NCBI GenBank assembly: GCA_025455765.1
Contig: JALOLX010000023.1
Location: forward strand, 1 to 10,561
Source: Flavobacteriales bacterium
GTDB lineage: Bacteria; Bacteroidota; Bacteroidia; Flavobacteriales_F; PHOS-HE28
Direction: 5' to 3'
DNA length: 10,561 bases
How positions within the stretch are numbered: position 1 is the first letter of the stretch; every line of letters starts with the position of its first letter. Both the position numbers and the translations under genes were made by a program. The notes beneath the pieces are model-generated. The model saw only the letters and a list, made by a program, of their open reading frames with translations. It ran no database searches and was not told the DNA's origin. Below, one piece after another: positions 1 to 6,632 of this stretch.

Positions 1-335
1 TCGGGCCGAGGCCCCACCACGCTCATATCGCCGATCAGGATATTGATCAGCTGCGGCAGCTCGTCCAGCTTCGTACGGCGCAGGAGGTGACCGACACCGG
101 TGATGCGCGGATCGCGTGAGCCAACGGTGATCTGGCCACCGGCTTCACTGCCCGGCCGCATGCTGCGGAACTTCAACAATTGGAAGTGCTTCCCGCCGCG
201 GCCCACGCGTGTCTGGCGGAAGAAGGCACCTCCAGGCGAACCGAAGGCCACCGCAGCCGCGATCACCACCAGCAGCGGTGCCAGGAGGAACAATGCGGTT
301 CCGGCAGCGATCACATCGAAGGTCCGCTTGATCAT
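1..335 (-). CDS. Initiating sugar-phosphate transferase, small PglC-like type (partial, 3' end off window)
   Basis: Bacterial sugar transferase family (polyprenyl-phosphate phosphoglycosyltransferase). These enzymes move a sugar-1-phosphate from a UDP-sugar to undecaprenyl phosphate at the inner membrane and so start a glycan chain. The 111 visible residues begin MIKRTFDVIAA, followed by one hydrophobic segment at about residues 8-31. Next come the family hallmarks QTRVGRGGK (41-49), FQLLKFRSM (51-59) and KLDELPQLINILIGDMSVVGPRP (split here as KLDELPQL 89-96 and GDMSVVGPRP 102-111). The Asp91-Glu92 pair matches the catalytic DE dyad described for PglC. There is no multi-membrane N-terminal domain as in WcaJ/WbaP, so this is the small monotopic type. 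The start is fixed by a 4-bp ATGA overlap with the upstream aminotransferase stop, implying translational coupling. The C-terminus is outside the window. The sugar specificity cannot be read from sequence. Confidence 0.93.
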   Translation of the reverse strand, partial: MIKRTFDVIAAGTALFLLAPLLVVIAAAVAFGSPGGAFFRQTRVGRGGKHFQLLKFRSMRPGSEAGGQITVGSRDPRITGVGHLLRRTKLDELPQLINILIGDMSVVGPRP

Positions 336-1561
336 GCTCCCAGCACTTCGGACACGGCAGCCTTCACCGCTGCCACCACCTGGTCAACCTGTTCGTCCGA
401 GAGGTCGAAATAGACCGGCAAGCTGATCTCGCGGCTGTACTGCGCGTAGGTGTTCGGATGGTCCTCGATGCGGTAGCCCAGGCCCTTGTAATAGCTGAGC
501 ATCGGCAGGGGGATGAAATGCACGTTCACGCTCACGGAACGCTTGGCAATGGCCGTGATGATGGCGTCGCGCTGCGCTTCCGTGGCATGGGCCACCCGCA
601 ACATGTACAGGTGGTGACAGCCTTGCCGATCATCGGCTTGCATGGTGGGCAGCACGAACCGATCATCGTCGCGGAACGCAGCATCATATCGTGCGCAGAT
701 CGCGGCCCGTCGTGGAAGTGTCTCCGCATCGTAGCGCTCCAGTTCCACAAGCCCGATGGCGGCCTGCAGGTCGGTCATGTTGCACTTGTATCCAGGGAAT
801 TCCACGTCGTAGCGCCAGGCGCCAGGCTGGGTCTTGGCCAGTGCGTCCTTGCTCTGTCCATGCAGGCTCATGGTGTTGAACCATGCGTAGAGCTCATCGG
901 CATTGAAGGGCGCTGGCAGGTTGAAGGCCAGTGCGCCCCCCTCTGCCGTGGTAAGGTTCTTCACGGCATGGAAGCTGTAACCTGTGATGTCGGCCTGTCT
1001 CCCAGTGGGCTGACCTGCAATGGTGGCTCCGAAGGAATGGGCCGCATCGGAGAGCACCAGTGCCCGCCCCAATCGCATCTGCGGGTTGGAGCCGGCCACG
1101 CGCAGGTTCACTTTGGGCGTGAAGAGCACGGTGGCCTCCTCGGCGATCCGCATCAGGTCGTTCACCCGTGCGGGCAATCCTCCAACATCCACCGGAATGA
1201 TGCACTTGGTGCGGTTGGTCATGGCCTTCCGCACTGCCTCCGGATCGATGGTGAAGTCATCGAGCACGTCCACCAGCACCGGCTTGGCGCCCACATGCAT
1301 CACGATGTTGGCCGTGGCGCAGTAGGTGTAAGCGGGCAGGATCACCTCATCACCCGGGCCGATGCCGTACCAGCGGAGCACGAGCTCGCAGGCGTTGGTC
1401 CAGCTGTTCAGGGCGAGAACGCGGTCCACGCCGATATAGGCAGCGAGCCTCCGTTCGAACTCCTTGGTGCGCGGCCCGGTGGTGATCCATCCACTGCGGA
1501 GGACCTCTTCCACGGCCTTCACAGTGCGGTCGTCGATGCGGGGGGGGCTGAAAGGGATCAT
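332..1561 (-). CDS. DegT/DnrJ/EryC1/StrS family PLP-dependent sugar aminotransferase
   Basis: A 409-residue fold-type I aminotransferase of the sugar-amination family. Members transfer an amino group, usually from glutamate, to a keto-sugar nucleotide (UDP- or dTDP-4-keto-6-deoxy sugars in many cases). Visible signatures are the N-terminal IPFSPPRID (2-10) and SGWITTGPRTKEFE (23-36), the PLP-binding SDAAHSFGA (171-179, with Asp172 and His175), and SFHAVKNLTTAEGG (196-209) with Lys201 as the expected Schiff-base lysine. GYKCNMTDLQAAIG (257-270) lies near the C-terminal part. The length is normal for the family. The start at 1561 was chosen because homologues begin at the IPFSPP motif; the frame stays open upstream to 1708, but those residues look non-coding and would cross the promoter region. 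The stop overlaps the start of the sugar transferase. The dehydratase and any acetyltransferase needed for a full amino-sugar pathway are not in the window, so the exact product is unknown. A C8 run lies in codons 5-8. Confidence 0.95.
   Translation of the reverse strand: MIPFSPPRIDDRTVKAVEEVLRSGWITTGPRTKEFERRLAAYIGVDRVLALNSWTNACELVLRWYGIGPGDEVILPAYTYCATANIVMHVGAKPVLVDVLDDFTIDPEAVRKAMTNRTKCIIPVDVGGLPARVNDLMRIAEEATVLFTPKVNLRVAGSNPQMRLGRALVLSDAAHSFGATIAGQPTGRQADITGYSFHAVKNLTTAEGGALAFNLPAPFNADELYAWFNTMSLHGQSKDALAKTQPGAWRYDVEFPGYKCNMTDLQAAIGLVELERYDAETLPRRAAICARYDAAFRDDDRFVLPTMQADDRQGCHHLYMLRVAHATEAQRDAIITAIAKRSVSVNVHFIPLPMLSYYKGLGYRIEDHPNTYAQYSREISLPVYFDLSDEQVDQVVAAVKAAVSEVLGA
1540..1547 (-). 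repeat. C8 homopolymer tract (coding strand) at codons 5-8 of the aminotransferase gene
   Basis: Eight consecutive G on the plus strand read as eight C in the coding direction, spanning the codons for Ser5-Pro6-Pro7-Arg8. It is the longest homopolymer noticed in the window. A one-base length change would frameshift the gene almost at its start. Whether it really varies in the population is not visible from one sequence. Confidence 0.8.
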
Positions 1562-1657
1562 GGGTGGGCGAAGGTATCTGCTGTTGTCAAGATCGTGTCC
1601 AACTCCCCATTGGTACTTTTGCGCAGTGCTGCTCTTCTCCATGTATCCCGAACCGCA
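1562..1657. other. Divergent intergenic region between aminotransferase and wzm
   Basis: This 96-bp non-coding gap is the only divergent junction in the window and must hold the start signals of both transcription units if they are not read from further away. It carries one good plus-strand -7 box (listed separately). On the minus strand the best match is taccttcg just before the aminotransferase start, with one mismatch and no room for a leader, so no minus-strand promoter is called. No convincing operator palindrome was seen. Confidence 0.6.
1614..1621 (+). promoter_or_regulatory. Bacteroidota-type -7 promoter box (TAnnTTTG) upstream of wzm
   Basis: The octamer tacttttg matches the Bacteroidota primary-sigma consensus TAnnTTTG exactly. 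It sits 36 bp before the permease ATG, which would leave a short leader of roughly 30 nt. The nearest upstream TTG (1584-1586) is 27 bp away, longer than the usual spacing of about 19-21 bp, so the -33 element is weak or absent. An exact match to six fixed bases can arise by chance, but its position in the only divergent gap supports it. Confidence 0.5.
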
Positions 1658-2503
1658 ATGACGAAGAAACACAGGATCGTGCTTGAAGCAGGCACTGTGG
1701 ATCGTCATTACTGGCGAGACCTGTGGACCTACCGTGGTCTGTTCGGCTTTCTCGCTTGGCGTGATATTTTGGTGCGTTACAAGCAGACCGCGATCGGAAT
1801 AGCGTGGAGCGCCATACGACCGCTTTTGACCCTGGCGATGATGGCCTTCTTGGGCTGGCTTTTTGAAAGCAAGGTGCCTGGTGATGTGCCCAGGTTACTG
1901 CTGGTTGGAGCAGCTACGTTGCCGTGGACCTTTTTCAGCACTGCGTTCAGCGAAGCCAGTAACAGCCTCATCGCCAACAGCAACCTGCTCACCAAGGTCT
2001 ACTTTCCGCGTTTGATCGTTCCAGCCAGCACGGTCATTGTATGTCTGGTTGACTTCCTCATTTCCTTTATCATTCTGGTGGTGTTGATGCTGGCGTACCG
2101 CTTCACACCGGATGTGCGCCTCTTGTTGCTGCCTTTGTTCCTGCTCCTCGCATTGGTCACGGCCATGGGAAGTGGACTTCTGGTGGCAGCTTTGAACGTC
2201 AAGTACCGCGACTTTCGCTTCCTTGTCCCCTTCATCGTGCAATTCGGCCTTTACGCTTCACCGGTGGCGTTCACCAGCGCCGACATTTTTGGCAATGAGC
2301 GTATTCCGCAGGCACTGAAGTTCATCTATGCCCTCAATCCCATGGTGGGCGTTATCGACGGGTTCCGCTGGTGTATCCTGGGCGGTTCCTCTCCCCTTTA
2401 CCTGCCGGCGTTCCTGCTTTCCATCGGTATCAGCTTGTTGCTGTTGGTGGTCGGCGTCCGCTACTTCCGCAGCACTGAGCGCGGCTTTGCTGATGTGATC
2501 TGA
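1658..2503 (+). CDS. wzm: ABC-2 type polysaccharide export permease (Wzm-like)
   Basis: A 281-residue integral inner-membrane protein forming the channel of an ABC transporter that exports lipid-linked O-antigen or capsule chains. It begins with a polar stretch ending in FLAWRDILVRYKQTAIG (31-47), the amphipathic entry motif of this family. About six hydrophobic segments follow, at roughly 48-68, 78-100, 121-147, 153-178, 190-206 and 249-268. The conserved NVKYRDFRFLVPF (180-192), ALNPMVGVIDGFRW (225-238) and C-terminal RSTERGFADVI (271-281) match Wzm/TagG-type permeases. The frame is open far upstream to 458, but that stretch is antisense to the aminotransferase; the ATG at 1658 gives the normal family length and lies just after the promoter candidate. 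No Shine-Dalgarno motif is visible. The stop is 4 bp before the ATPase gene, the standard wzm-wzt order. Confidence 0.95.
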   Translation: MTKKHRIVLEAGTVDRHYWRDLWTYRGLFGFLAWRDILVRYKQTAIGIAWSAIRPLLTLAMMAFLGWLFESKVPGDVPRLLLVGAATLPWTFFSTAFSEASNSLIANSNLLTKVYFPRLIVPASTVIVCLVDFLISFIILVVLMLAYRFTPDVRLLLLPLFLLLALVTAMGSGLLVAALNVKYRDFRFLVPFIVQFGLYASPVAFTSADIFGNERIPQALKFIYALNPMVGVIDGFRWCILGGSSPLYLPAFLLSIGISLLLLVVGVRYFRSTERGFADVI

Positions 2504-2507
2504 GCCC

Positions 2508-3701
2508 ATGCACACACCGATCATCTCCGTGGAGGGGCTCAGCAAGCGCTATCTCCTAAGGCAACAGCAAGCCGCGCGCTACACCGCCCTGCGCGATGTG
2601 ATCGCCGAGAACGTGCGTGGCCTTTTCCGAACGGCCCCGCCCCGCATGCGTACGTCGGAATTCATGGCGTTGAACGAGGTGAGCTTCCAAGTGAACGCAG
2701 GTGAACGTGTTGGTATCATTGGACGCAATGGTGCCGGTAAAAGCACCCTGCTCAAGATCTTGAGCCGCATTACCGAGCCCTCCAAGGGAAGGGTGGTGCT
2801 TGAGGGCCGGGTGGCAAGTCTGCTGGAAGTAGGTACGGGCTTTCACCAAGAGCTTACCGGCCGAGAGAACATCTATCTCAACGGCGCAATTTTGGGCATG
2901 AGCAGGGCCGAGATCAGCAGGAAGTTCGACGAGATCGTGGCCTTCGCCGAAGTGGAGCGCTTCCTGGATACGCCGGTGAAGCGCTACAGCAGTGGGATGT
3001 ATGTGCGGTTGGCCTTTGCAGTGGCTGCGCACTTGGAGCCAGAGATCCTCATCGTGGATGAGGTACTGGCCGTTGGCGATGCAGCCTTCCAGCGCAAGTG
3101 TCTGGGCAAAATGCAGGAGATCAGTGCGGGTGCGGGCCGTACCATCCTGTTCGTCAGTCACAACATGGGTGCCATCCGCACGTTCTGCGAGCGGTGCATC
3201 CTCTTGGATGGCGGTCAGGTACGTGCTGATGGGCCCACCGATCGGGTGCTCCCGCTGTATTTTGGCGGTGGCCATCGGGGCGGGAAGGACGGTGTCGAAG
3301 TATCCGCCCGTCCGTTGGACCCCTCCGGTGAATGGCACGCCGGAACCACCATGGCGATCGAGGTCAGATGGCCGCCAGGGCGCTATGCTCCGGGATGGCA
3401 GGCCGATATCGCCTGCTACACCTTGGACGGGCACAAGCTGTTCGCCCTGCAAAGTCATACCATGCGCAACTTCGATACCCCTTTGCAGAACAGCACCGGT
3501 GTGCGGTTCGATGTGGTGAACCCAGGTCTGGTGGACCAGGAAGTACGTGTGGATGTGGGCATCAAACCCAGTGCTTATGTGGCCTATGATGTGCTCATCG
3601 AACAGGCCCTCACCTTCACGCCTGGCAATAAGGGCATTGAGGAGAACCGGTTGGGTGACGTTCTCCTGGTGCCACACGCCTCTTGTACCGCTCTCTACTG
3701 A
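2508..3701 (+). CDS. wzt: ABC transporter ATPase with C-terminal glycan-binding domain (Wzt-like)
   Basis: A 397-residue cytoplasmic ATPase that powers export of the finished polysaccharide with the upstream permease. The nucleotide-binding domain covers about residues 5-250. It shows Walker A GRNGAGKST (72-80), the YSSGM signature (160-164, a common Wzt variant of LSGGQ), Walker B ILIVDE with catalytic Glu185 (180-185), the D-loop region around VGD (189-191) and the switch His218 in SHN. An insertion at about residues 17-50 before the core is usual for this subfamily. From about 255 to the end the protein continues with a predicted beta-rich region in the place of the Wzt C-terminal domain, which in E. 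coli O8/O9a-type systems binds the modified non-reducing end of the chain before export. This extra domain separates it from short KpsT/TagH-like ATPases. The stop shares one base with the next start (TGATG). Confidence 0.95.
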   Translation: MHTPIISVEGLSKRYLLRQQQAARYTALRDVIAENVRGLFRTAPPRMRTSEFMALNEVSFQVNAGERVGIIGRNGAGKSTLLKILSRITEPSKGRVVLEGRVASLLEVGTGFHQELTGRENIYLNGAILGMSRAEISRKFDEIVAFAEVERFLDTPVKRYSSGMYVRLAFAVAAHLEPEILIVDEVLAVGDAAFQRKCLGKMQEISAGAGRTILFVSHNMGAIRTFCERCILLDGGQVRADGPTDRVLPLYFGGGHRGGKDGVEVSARPLDPSGEWHAGTTMAIEVRWPPGRYAPGWQADIACYTLDGHKLFALQSHTMRNFDTPLQNSTGVRFDVVNPGLVDQEVRVDVGIKPSAYVAYDVLIEQALTFTPGNKGIEENRLGDVLLVPHASCTALY

Positions 3702-4450
3702 TGCGCAGCGGGATCCTGGTCGAACAGTCCTATTGGGACGAAAGCTACCGCGGTATGGAGCCGACCATGGCCCCGGAGGGCGATGTGCTGCGCGCCTGGC
3801 TGGAGAAAGCCGTTCCGCGACCCATCGGCGAACGTCATGCGCTGGAGATCGGTTGTTACCCAGGGCGCTACCTATCCGTACTTGCACAAATGGGGTATGT
3901 TGCGCATGGCATCGATCTTACCCCGAACGTGGGGCAGCTGAAGCATGCCTTCCAGCGGTTGGGACTGCAGACCGGAGAGTTCACGCATGCCGACTTCATG
4001 GAGCATCGGCCACTGCGACACTACGACCTGGTATGTTCGTTCGGCTTCATTGAACACTTCGCGGATTGGCGTTCCATGTTGTTGCGCCACTGGGCCTATG
4101 TGGCACCCGGTGGGCTTCTGGTCATTGAAACACCGAACTTCAGAGGCTGGGTGCAACAGCTCATCCATCGAGCGGTGGACGGGGTGAACCTGGCACGGCA
4201 TAACCGGGATGCGATGCGCCCCGATGAATGGGCGGCCATCCTCCAAGAGCAAGGTGCCCAGATCATGGAATGCGGCTTCATCGGCGAATTCGACTTCTGG
4301 ACCGACTCTCCTCCGCCTGATCGCCTACAGCGCCTGTTCTTGCGAGCGGTGAACGCACTGGTGCCGCTGTTGCGACGCATCCCCCCCGGCCATGGCGCCC
4401 TTTCTCCCTATTGTGTACTGATCGCCCGAAAGCCGATGCAGGCACCATGA
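3701..4450 (+). CDS. Class I SAM-dependent methyltransferase
   Basis: A 249-residue soluble protein with a Rossmann-type S-adenosylmethionine fold. Motif I is HALEIGCYPGRYL (46-58), a variant glycine loop. The acidic residue expected to hold the ribose is Asp72 in GIDLTP (70-75). DLVCSFGFIEHF (109-120) and VAPGGLLVIETPN (134-146) correspond to the later core motifs. The ATG at 3701 overlaps the wzt stop as TGATG; an in-frame ATG at 3683 would lie inside wzt and is less likely. The stop overlaps the next gene as ATGA. Placed between wzt and the first glycosyltransferase, it probably methylates a sugar of the exported glycan, possibly the terminal residue. Methylation of a sugar nucleotide or another substrate is equally compatible with the sequence. 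A C7 run lies near the 3' end (4381-4387). Confidence 0.9.
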   Translation: MRSGILVEQSYWDESYRGMEPTMAPEGDVLRAWLEKAVPRPIGERHALEIGCYPGRYLSVLAQMGYVAHGIDLTPNVGQLKHAFQRLGLQTGEFTHADFMEHRPLRHYDLVCSFGFIEHFADWRSMLLRHWAYVAPGGLLVIETPNFRGWVQQLIHRAVDGVNLARHNRDAMRPDEWAAILQEQGAQIMECGFIGEFDFWTDSPPPDRLQRLFLRAVNALVPLLRRIPPGHGALSPYCVLIARKPMQAP

Positions 4451-5634
4451 AGATCGCGCACTGTGTGGAGGCCTATGCGCCCTCGATCGGAGGCATGCAA
4501 CACGTGGTGCGCCAGTTGAGCGAGCGCATGGTGCGGGCTGGGCATGAGGTCACCGTGTTCACCGGATATCATCCCGAGCGTGTCAGCGATACGATCAACG
4601 GCGTACACATCCGCTCCTATCGCGTGTCAGGCAACGCTGTCAACGGACTGAGCGGAGATGTGGACCGCTACCTGAACGACCTGATCAACGGCGCGTTCGA
4701 TGTGGTCGTGCTGTTCGCTGCACAGCAATGGGCTGCCGATGCGGTACTGCCGCACCTTGACTCCTTGAGCGCAGCCAAGATCTTCGTGCCTACTGGTTTC
4801 AGTGCCCTTGGCAAGCATCAGTTCAAGGCCTATTTTGAACTTATGCCGACCTATATGAAAAAGATCGATATGAATATTTTCTTGTCCGGAACATACCAAG
4901 ATATAGAATTCGCAAAGAAAAATGATGTCAATAACATCACGGTGATACCCAATGGAGCAGATGAGCAGGAGTTCGAAGGGCCATTGCTACACGATGTCCG
5001 ATCGAACCTCGGAGTGGGTAAGAACGACCTGCTGGTGGTCCACATCGGCAGCAACACCGGTCAAAAAGGGCATTGGGATGCGATCCGCATCTTCCTTACA
5101 GCCGAACGGACCAAAGGTGGCACCTTGTTGCTCGTTGGCAATGGAAATGCCGAATTGGAGCGCTCGTTCCGCAGTTGGCGCCATCTGAAGTACCGCATCC
5201 GGGCTGCATTGAGCGGCAGGCGCGTGCTGATCAAGGACCTGGATCGTGAGCGTACGGTCTCTGTGCTGCGCCAGGCCGACCTGTTCCTCTTCCCCAGCGC
5301 CATCGAGTGCTCTCCGCTGGTGTTGTTCGAGAGCATGGCTGCGGGCGTTCCCTTCCTTGCATCCAACGCCGGTAACAGCGCCGAGATCGTGGCGTGGAGC
5401 CAGGGCGGTCGGTTGCTTTCCAGCGTGCGACAGGCTGAGGGCTGGGAGCGCGTGGAGGTGGTCGCATCGGCGGGGATCCTTGATCGGATGCTGATGGATA
5501 GAGGAGCCATGCGCGCGATGGGTCAAGCTGGCCGCGCAGCCTGGCAAGCACGTTTCACCTGGGGCACCATTGCACAGACCTATTTGAAGGTCTACCGGGA
5601 TGCCATGTTGAACAAGGAACGGCGGAACAGATGA
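4447..5634 (+). CDS. Glycosyltransferase family 4 (GT-B fold)
   Basis: A 395-residue retaining-type glycosyltransferase predicted to add a sugar to the lipid-linked chain on the cytoplasmic side. The N-terminal half opens with MKIAHCVEAYAPSIGGMQH and a glycine-rich acceptor loop (SIGGMQ 13-18). The C-terminal nucleotide-sugar domain begins near VIPNGADEQEF (166-176). It contains HIGSNTGQKGH (199-209, Lys207 in the usual basic position) and the EX7E motif from Glu287 to Glu295 (ECSPLVLFE), followed by AGVPFLASNAGNSAEIV (299-315). The start at 4447 is set by the ATGA overlap with the methyltransferase; an upstream in-frame ATG at 4411 would overlap that gene by 40 bp. Codons for residues 129-165 fall in a strongly AT-rich island (see findings). 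Donor and linkage are unknown. Confidence 0.93.
   Translation: MKIAHCVEAYAPSIGGMQHVVRQLSERMVRAGHEVTVFTGYHPERVSDTINGVHIRSYRVSGNAVNGLSGDVDRYLNDLINGAFDVVVLFAAQQWAADAVLPHLDSLSAAKIFVPTGFSALGKHQFKAYFELMPTYMKKIDMNIFLSGTYQDIEFAKKNDVNNITVIPNGADEQEFEGPLLHDVRSNLGVGKNDLLVVHIGSNTGQKGHWDAIRIFLTAERTKGGTLLLVGNGNAELERSFRSWRHLKYRIRAALSGRRVLIKDLDRERTVSVLRQADLFLFPSAIECSPLVLFESMAAGVPFLASNAGNSAEIVAWSQGGRLLSSVRQAEGWERVEVVASAGILDRMLMDRGAMRAMGQAGRAAWQARFTWGTIAQTYLKVYRDAMLNKERRNR
4831..4940. other. AT-rich island inside the GT4 gene
   Basis: By hand count, 34 of these 110 bases are G or C (31%), against 52 of 90 in 4741-4830 and 51 of 90 in 4981-5070 (57-58%). The reading frame is intact through it and encodes residues 129-165, rich in Lys, Asn, Ile and Asp. 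It is compositional, not a repeat. Confidence 0.85.
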
Positions 5635-6587
5635 GCGCTCCTCGGGTTTCTGTGCTTATGCCGCTGTACAATGCGGAGCGCTTCGTGATGGAGGCTGTTC
5701 AAAGCATCCTTCATCAACGGTATACGGACTTCGAATTGATCGTGGTGGATGACGGCAGCACGGACGAGGGAGCTGCGCTGGTCGCCTCCATTGGTGATGA
5801 TCGCATACGGCTCATCCGGCAGCCCAACAAAGGCATTGCGGCGGCGCTCAATACAGGGCTGGCCCTGGCGCGTGGAGCTCTGATCGCGCGGATGGATGCG
5901 GATGATGTGGCTTTGGCTCATCGGTTGGATGCCCAGGTGGCCTTCATGGATGTTCATCCGGATGTCGGATTGCTTGGAACATGGGCGACCATTGAAGACC
6001 AGGAGGGCCGCCCCCTTGGCGTGTTCGACCACCCCACCGATCATGCCACCATCTCCTATCGCCTGCTGTTCGATGCCCCCTTCGTACACCCATCAATGAT
6101 GATCAGGCGCCACTTGCTCGACACCTATGGTGGTTATGATGGCGATGCCACCATCTTTGAAGACCATGATCTGTGGCGTCGGTTGGTCCCACATACCCGC
6201 GCAGCCAATCTTCCCAGCTACCTCCTGCGCTATCGTCGGCTACCGAACAGCCTTTCGCATAAAGAGGACCGGCGTACGGACAGGCTCGTGGAGGGGCGTG
6301 TCCGGTGTATCCTTCATGCCTACCCACAGACACCCCGTTCAGTGGCAATGGCCGCCTCCGAGTTCGGCCTTAGGCATCGCTCCATCGATCTAAATGAGTT
6401 CCGCGCCGTACACCGTCTATTGGTGCAGCATGCGCAGGCAACGTTACAAGGCTCAAGTGCCCTGTCGACCGAGCTGGGCGCCATACGACAGGGTATGCTG
6501 GGTTACCGGCTCATCGCCCATCGTTCGCAGGTGCATCGTGTGCTGGACCGTGCCATAAAGGAAGTGCTCGTGCGGCTGCCCCTGTGA
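5631..6587 (+). CDS. Glycosyltransferase family 2 (GT-A fold)
   Basis: A 318-residue inverting-type glycosyltransferase predicted to use a nucleotide-diphosphate sugar and a divalent metal. The GT-A core is at the N-terminus: VSVLMPLYNAERFV (6-19), VVDDGSTD (38-45) with Asp40-Asp41, NKGIAAALNTG (66-76), and the metal-binding IARMDADD (85-92). The likely catalytic-base region is EDHDLW (177-182), followed by a mostly helical tail of unknown role. The start overlaps the previous stop as ATGA. The core resembles the N-terminal domain of the fusion protein at 8431-10410 (shared IARMDxDD and HPS-M-RR patterns), so the two are probably paralogues. It contains no membrane segments and likely acts at the cytoplasmic membrane face. 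Sugar specificity is unknown. Confidence 0.94.
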   Translation: MSAPRVSVLMPLYNAERFVMEAVQSILHQRYTDFELIVVDDGSTDEGAALVASIGDDRIRLIRQPNKGIAAALNTGLALARGALIARMDADDVALAHRLDAQVAFMDVHPDVGLLGTWATIEDQEGRPLGVFDHPTDHATISYRLLFDAPFVHPSMMIRRHLLDTYGGYDGDATIFEDHDLWRRLVPHTRAANLPSYLLRYRRLPNSLSHKEDRRTDRLVEGRVRCILHAYPQTPRSVAMAASEFGLRHRSIDLNEFRAVHRLLVQHAQATLQGSSALSTELGAIRQGMLGYRLIAHRSQVHRVLDRAIKEVLVRLPL

Positions 6588-6632
6588 AGCGCCCTTGGCG
6601 TGGCTCCTGCGGAGAAGAACGATCTTCGCATC

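Noticed and set aside
1568..1580. Possible minus-strand -7 box taccttcg just before the aminotransferase start.
   Set aside because: It has one mismatch to TAnnTTTG, no properly spaced -33 element, and would leave almost no leader before the ATG.
458..1657. A 1200-base open stretch upstream of and in frame with the permease, antisense to the aminotransferase.
   Set aside because: Its translation is rich in His, Gly and Val with no domain sense, it lies opposite a clearly real gene, and the permease family starts at about 1658. Openness in this frame follows from the codon use of the opposite strand.
3683..3700. An upstream in-frame ATG that would lengthen the methyltransferase by six residues.
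   Set aside because: It lies inside wzt; the ATG at 3701 forms the TGATG coupling seen at similar junctions in this operon and is sufficient.
2556..3887. A 443-codon minus-strand open frame opposite wzt and the start of the methyltransferase.
   Set aside because: The plus-strand wzt has every ATPase motif; the antisense translation shows no recognisable family and is rich in His and Arg, as expected of a shadow frame.
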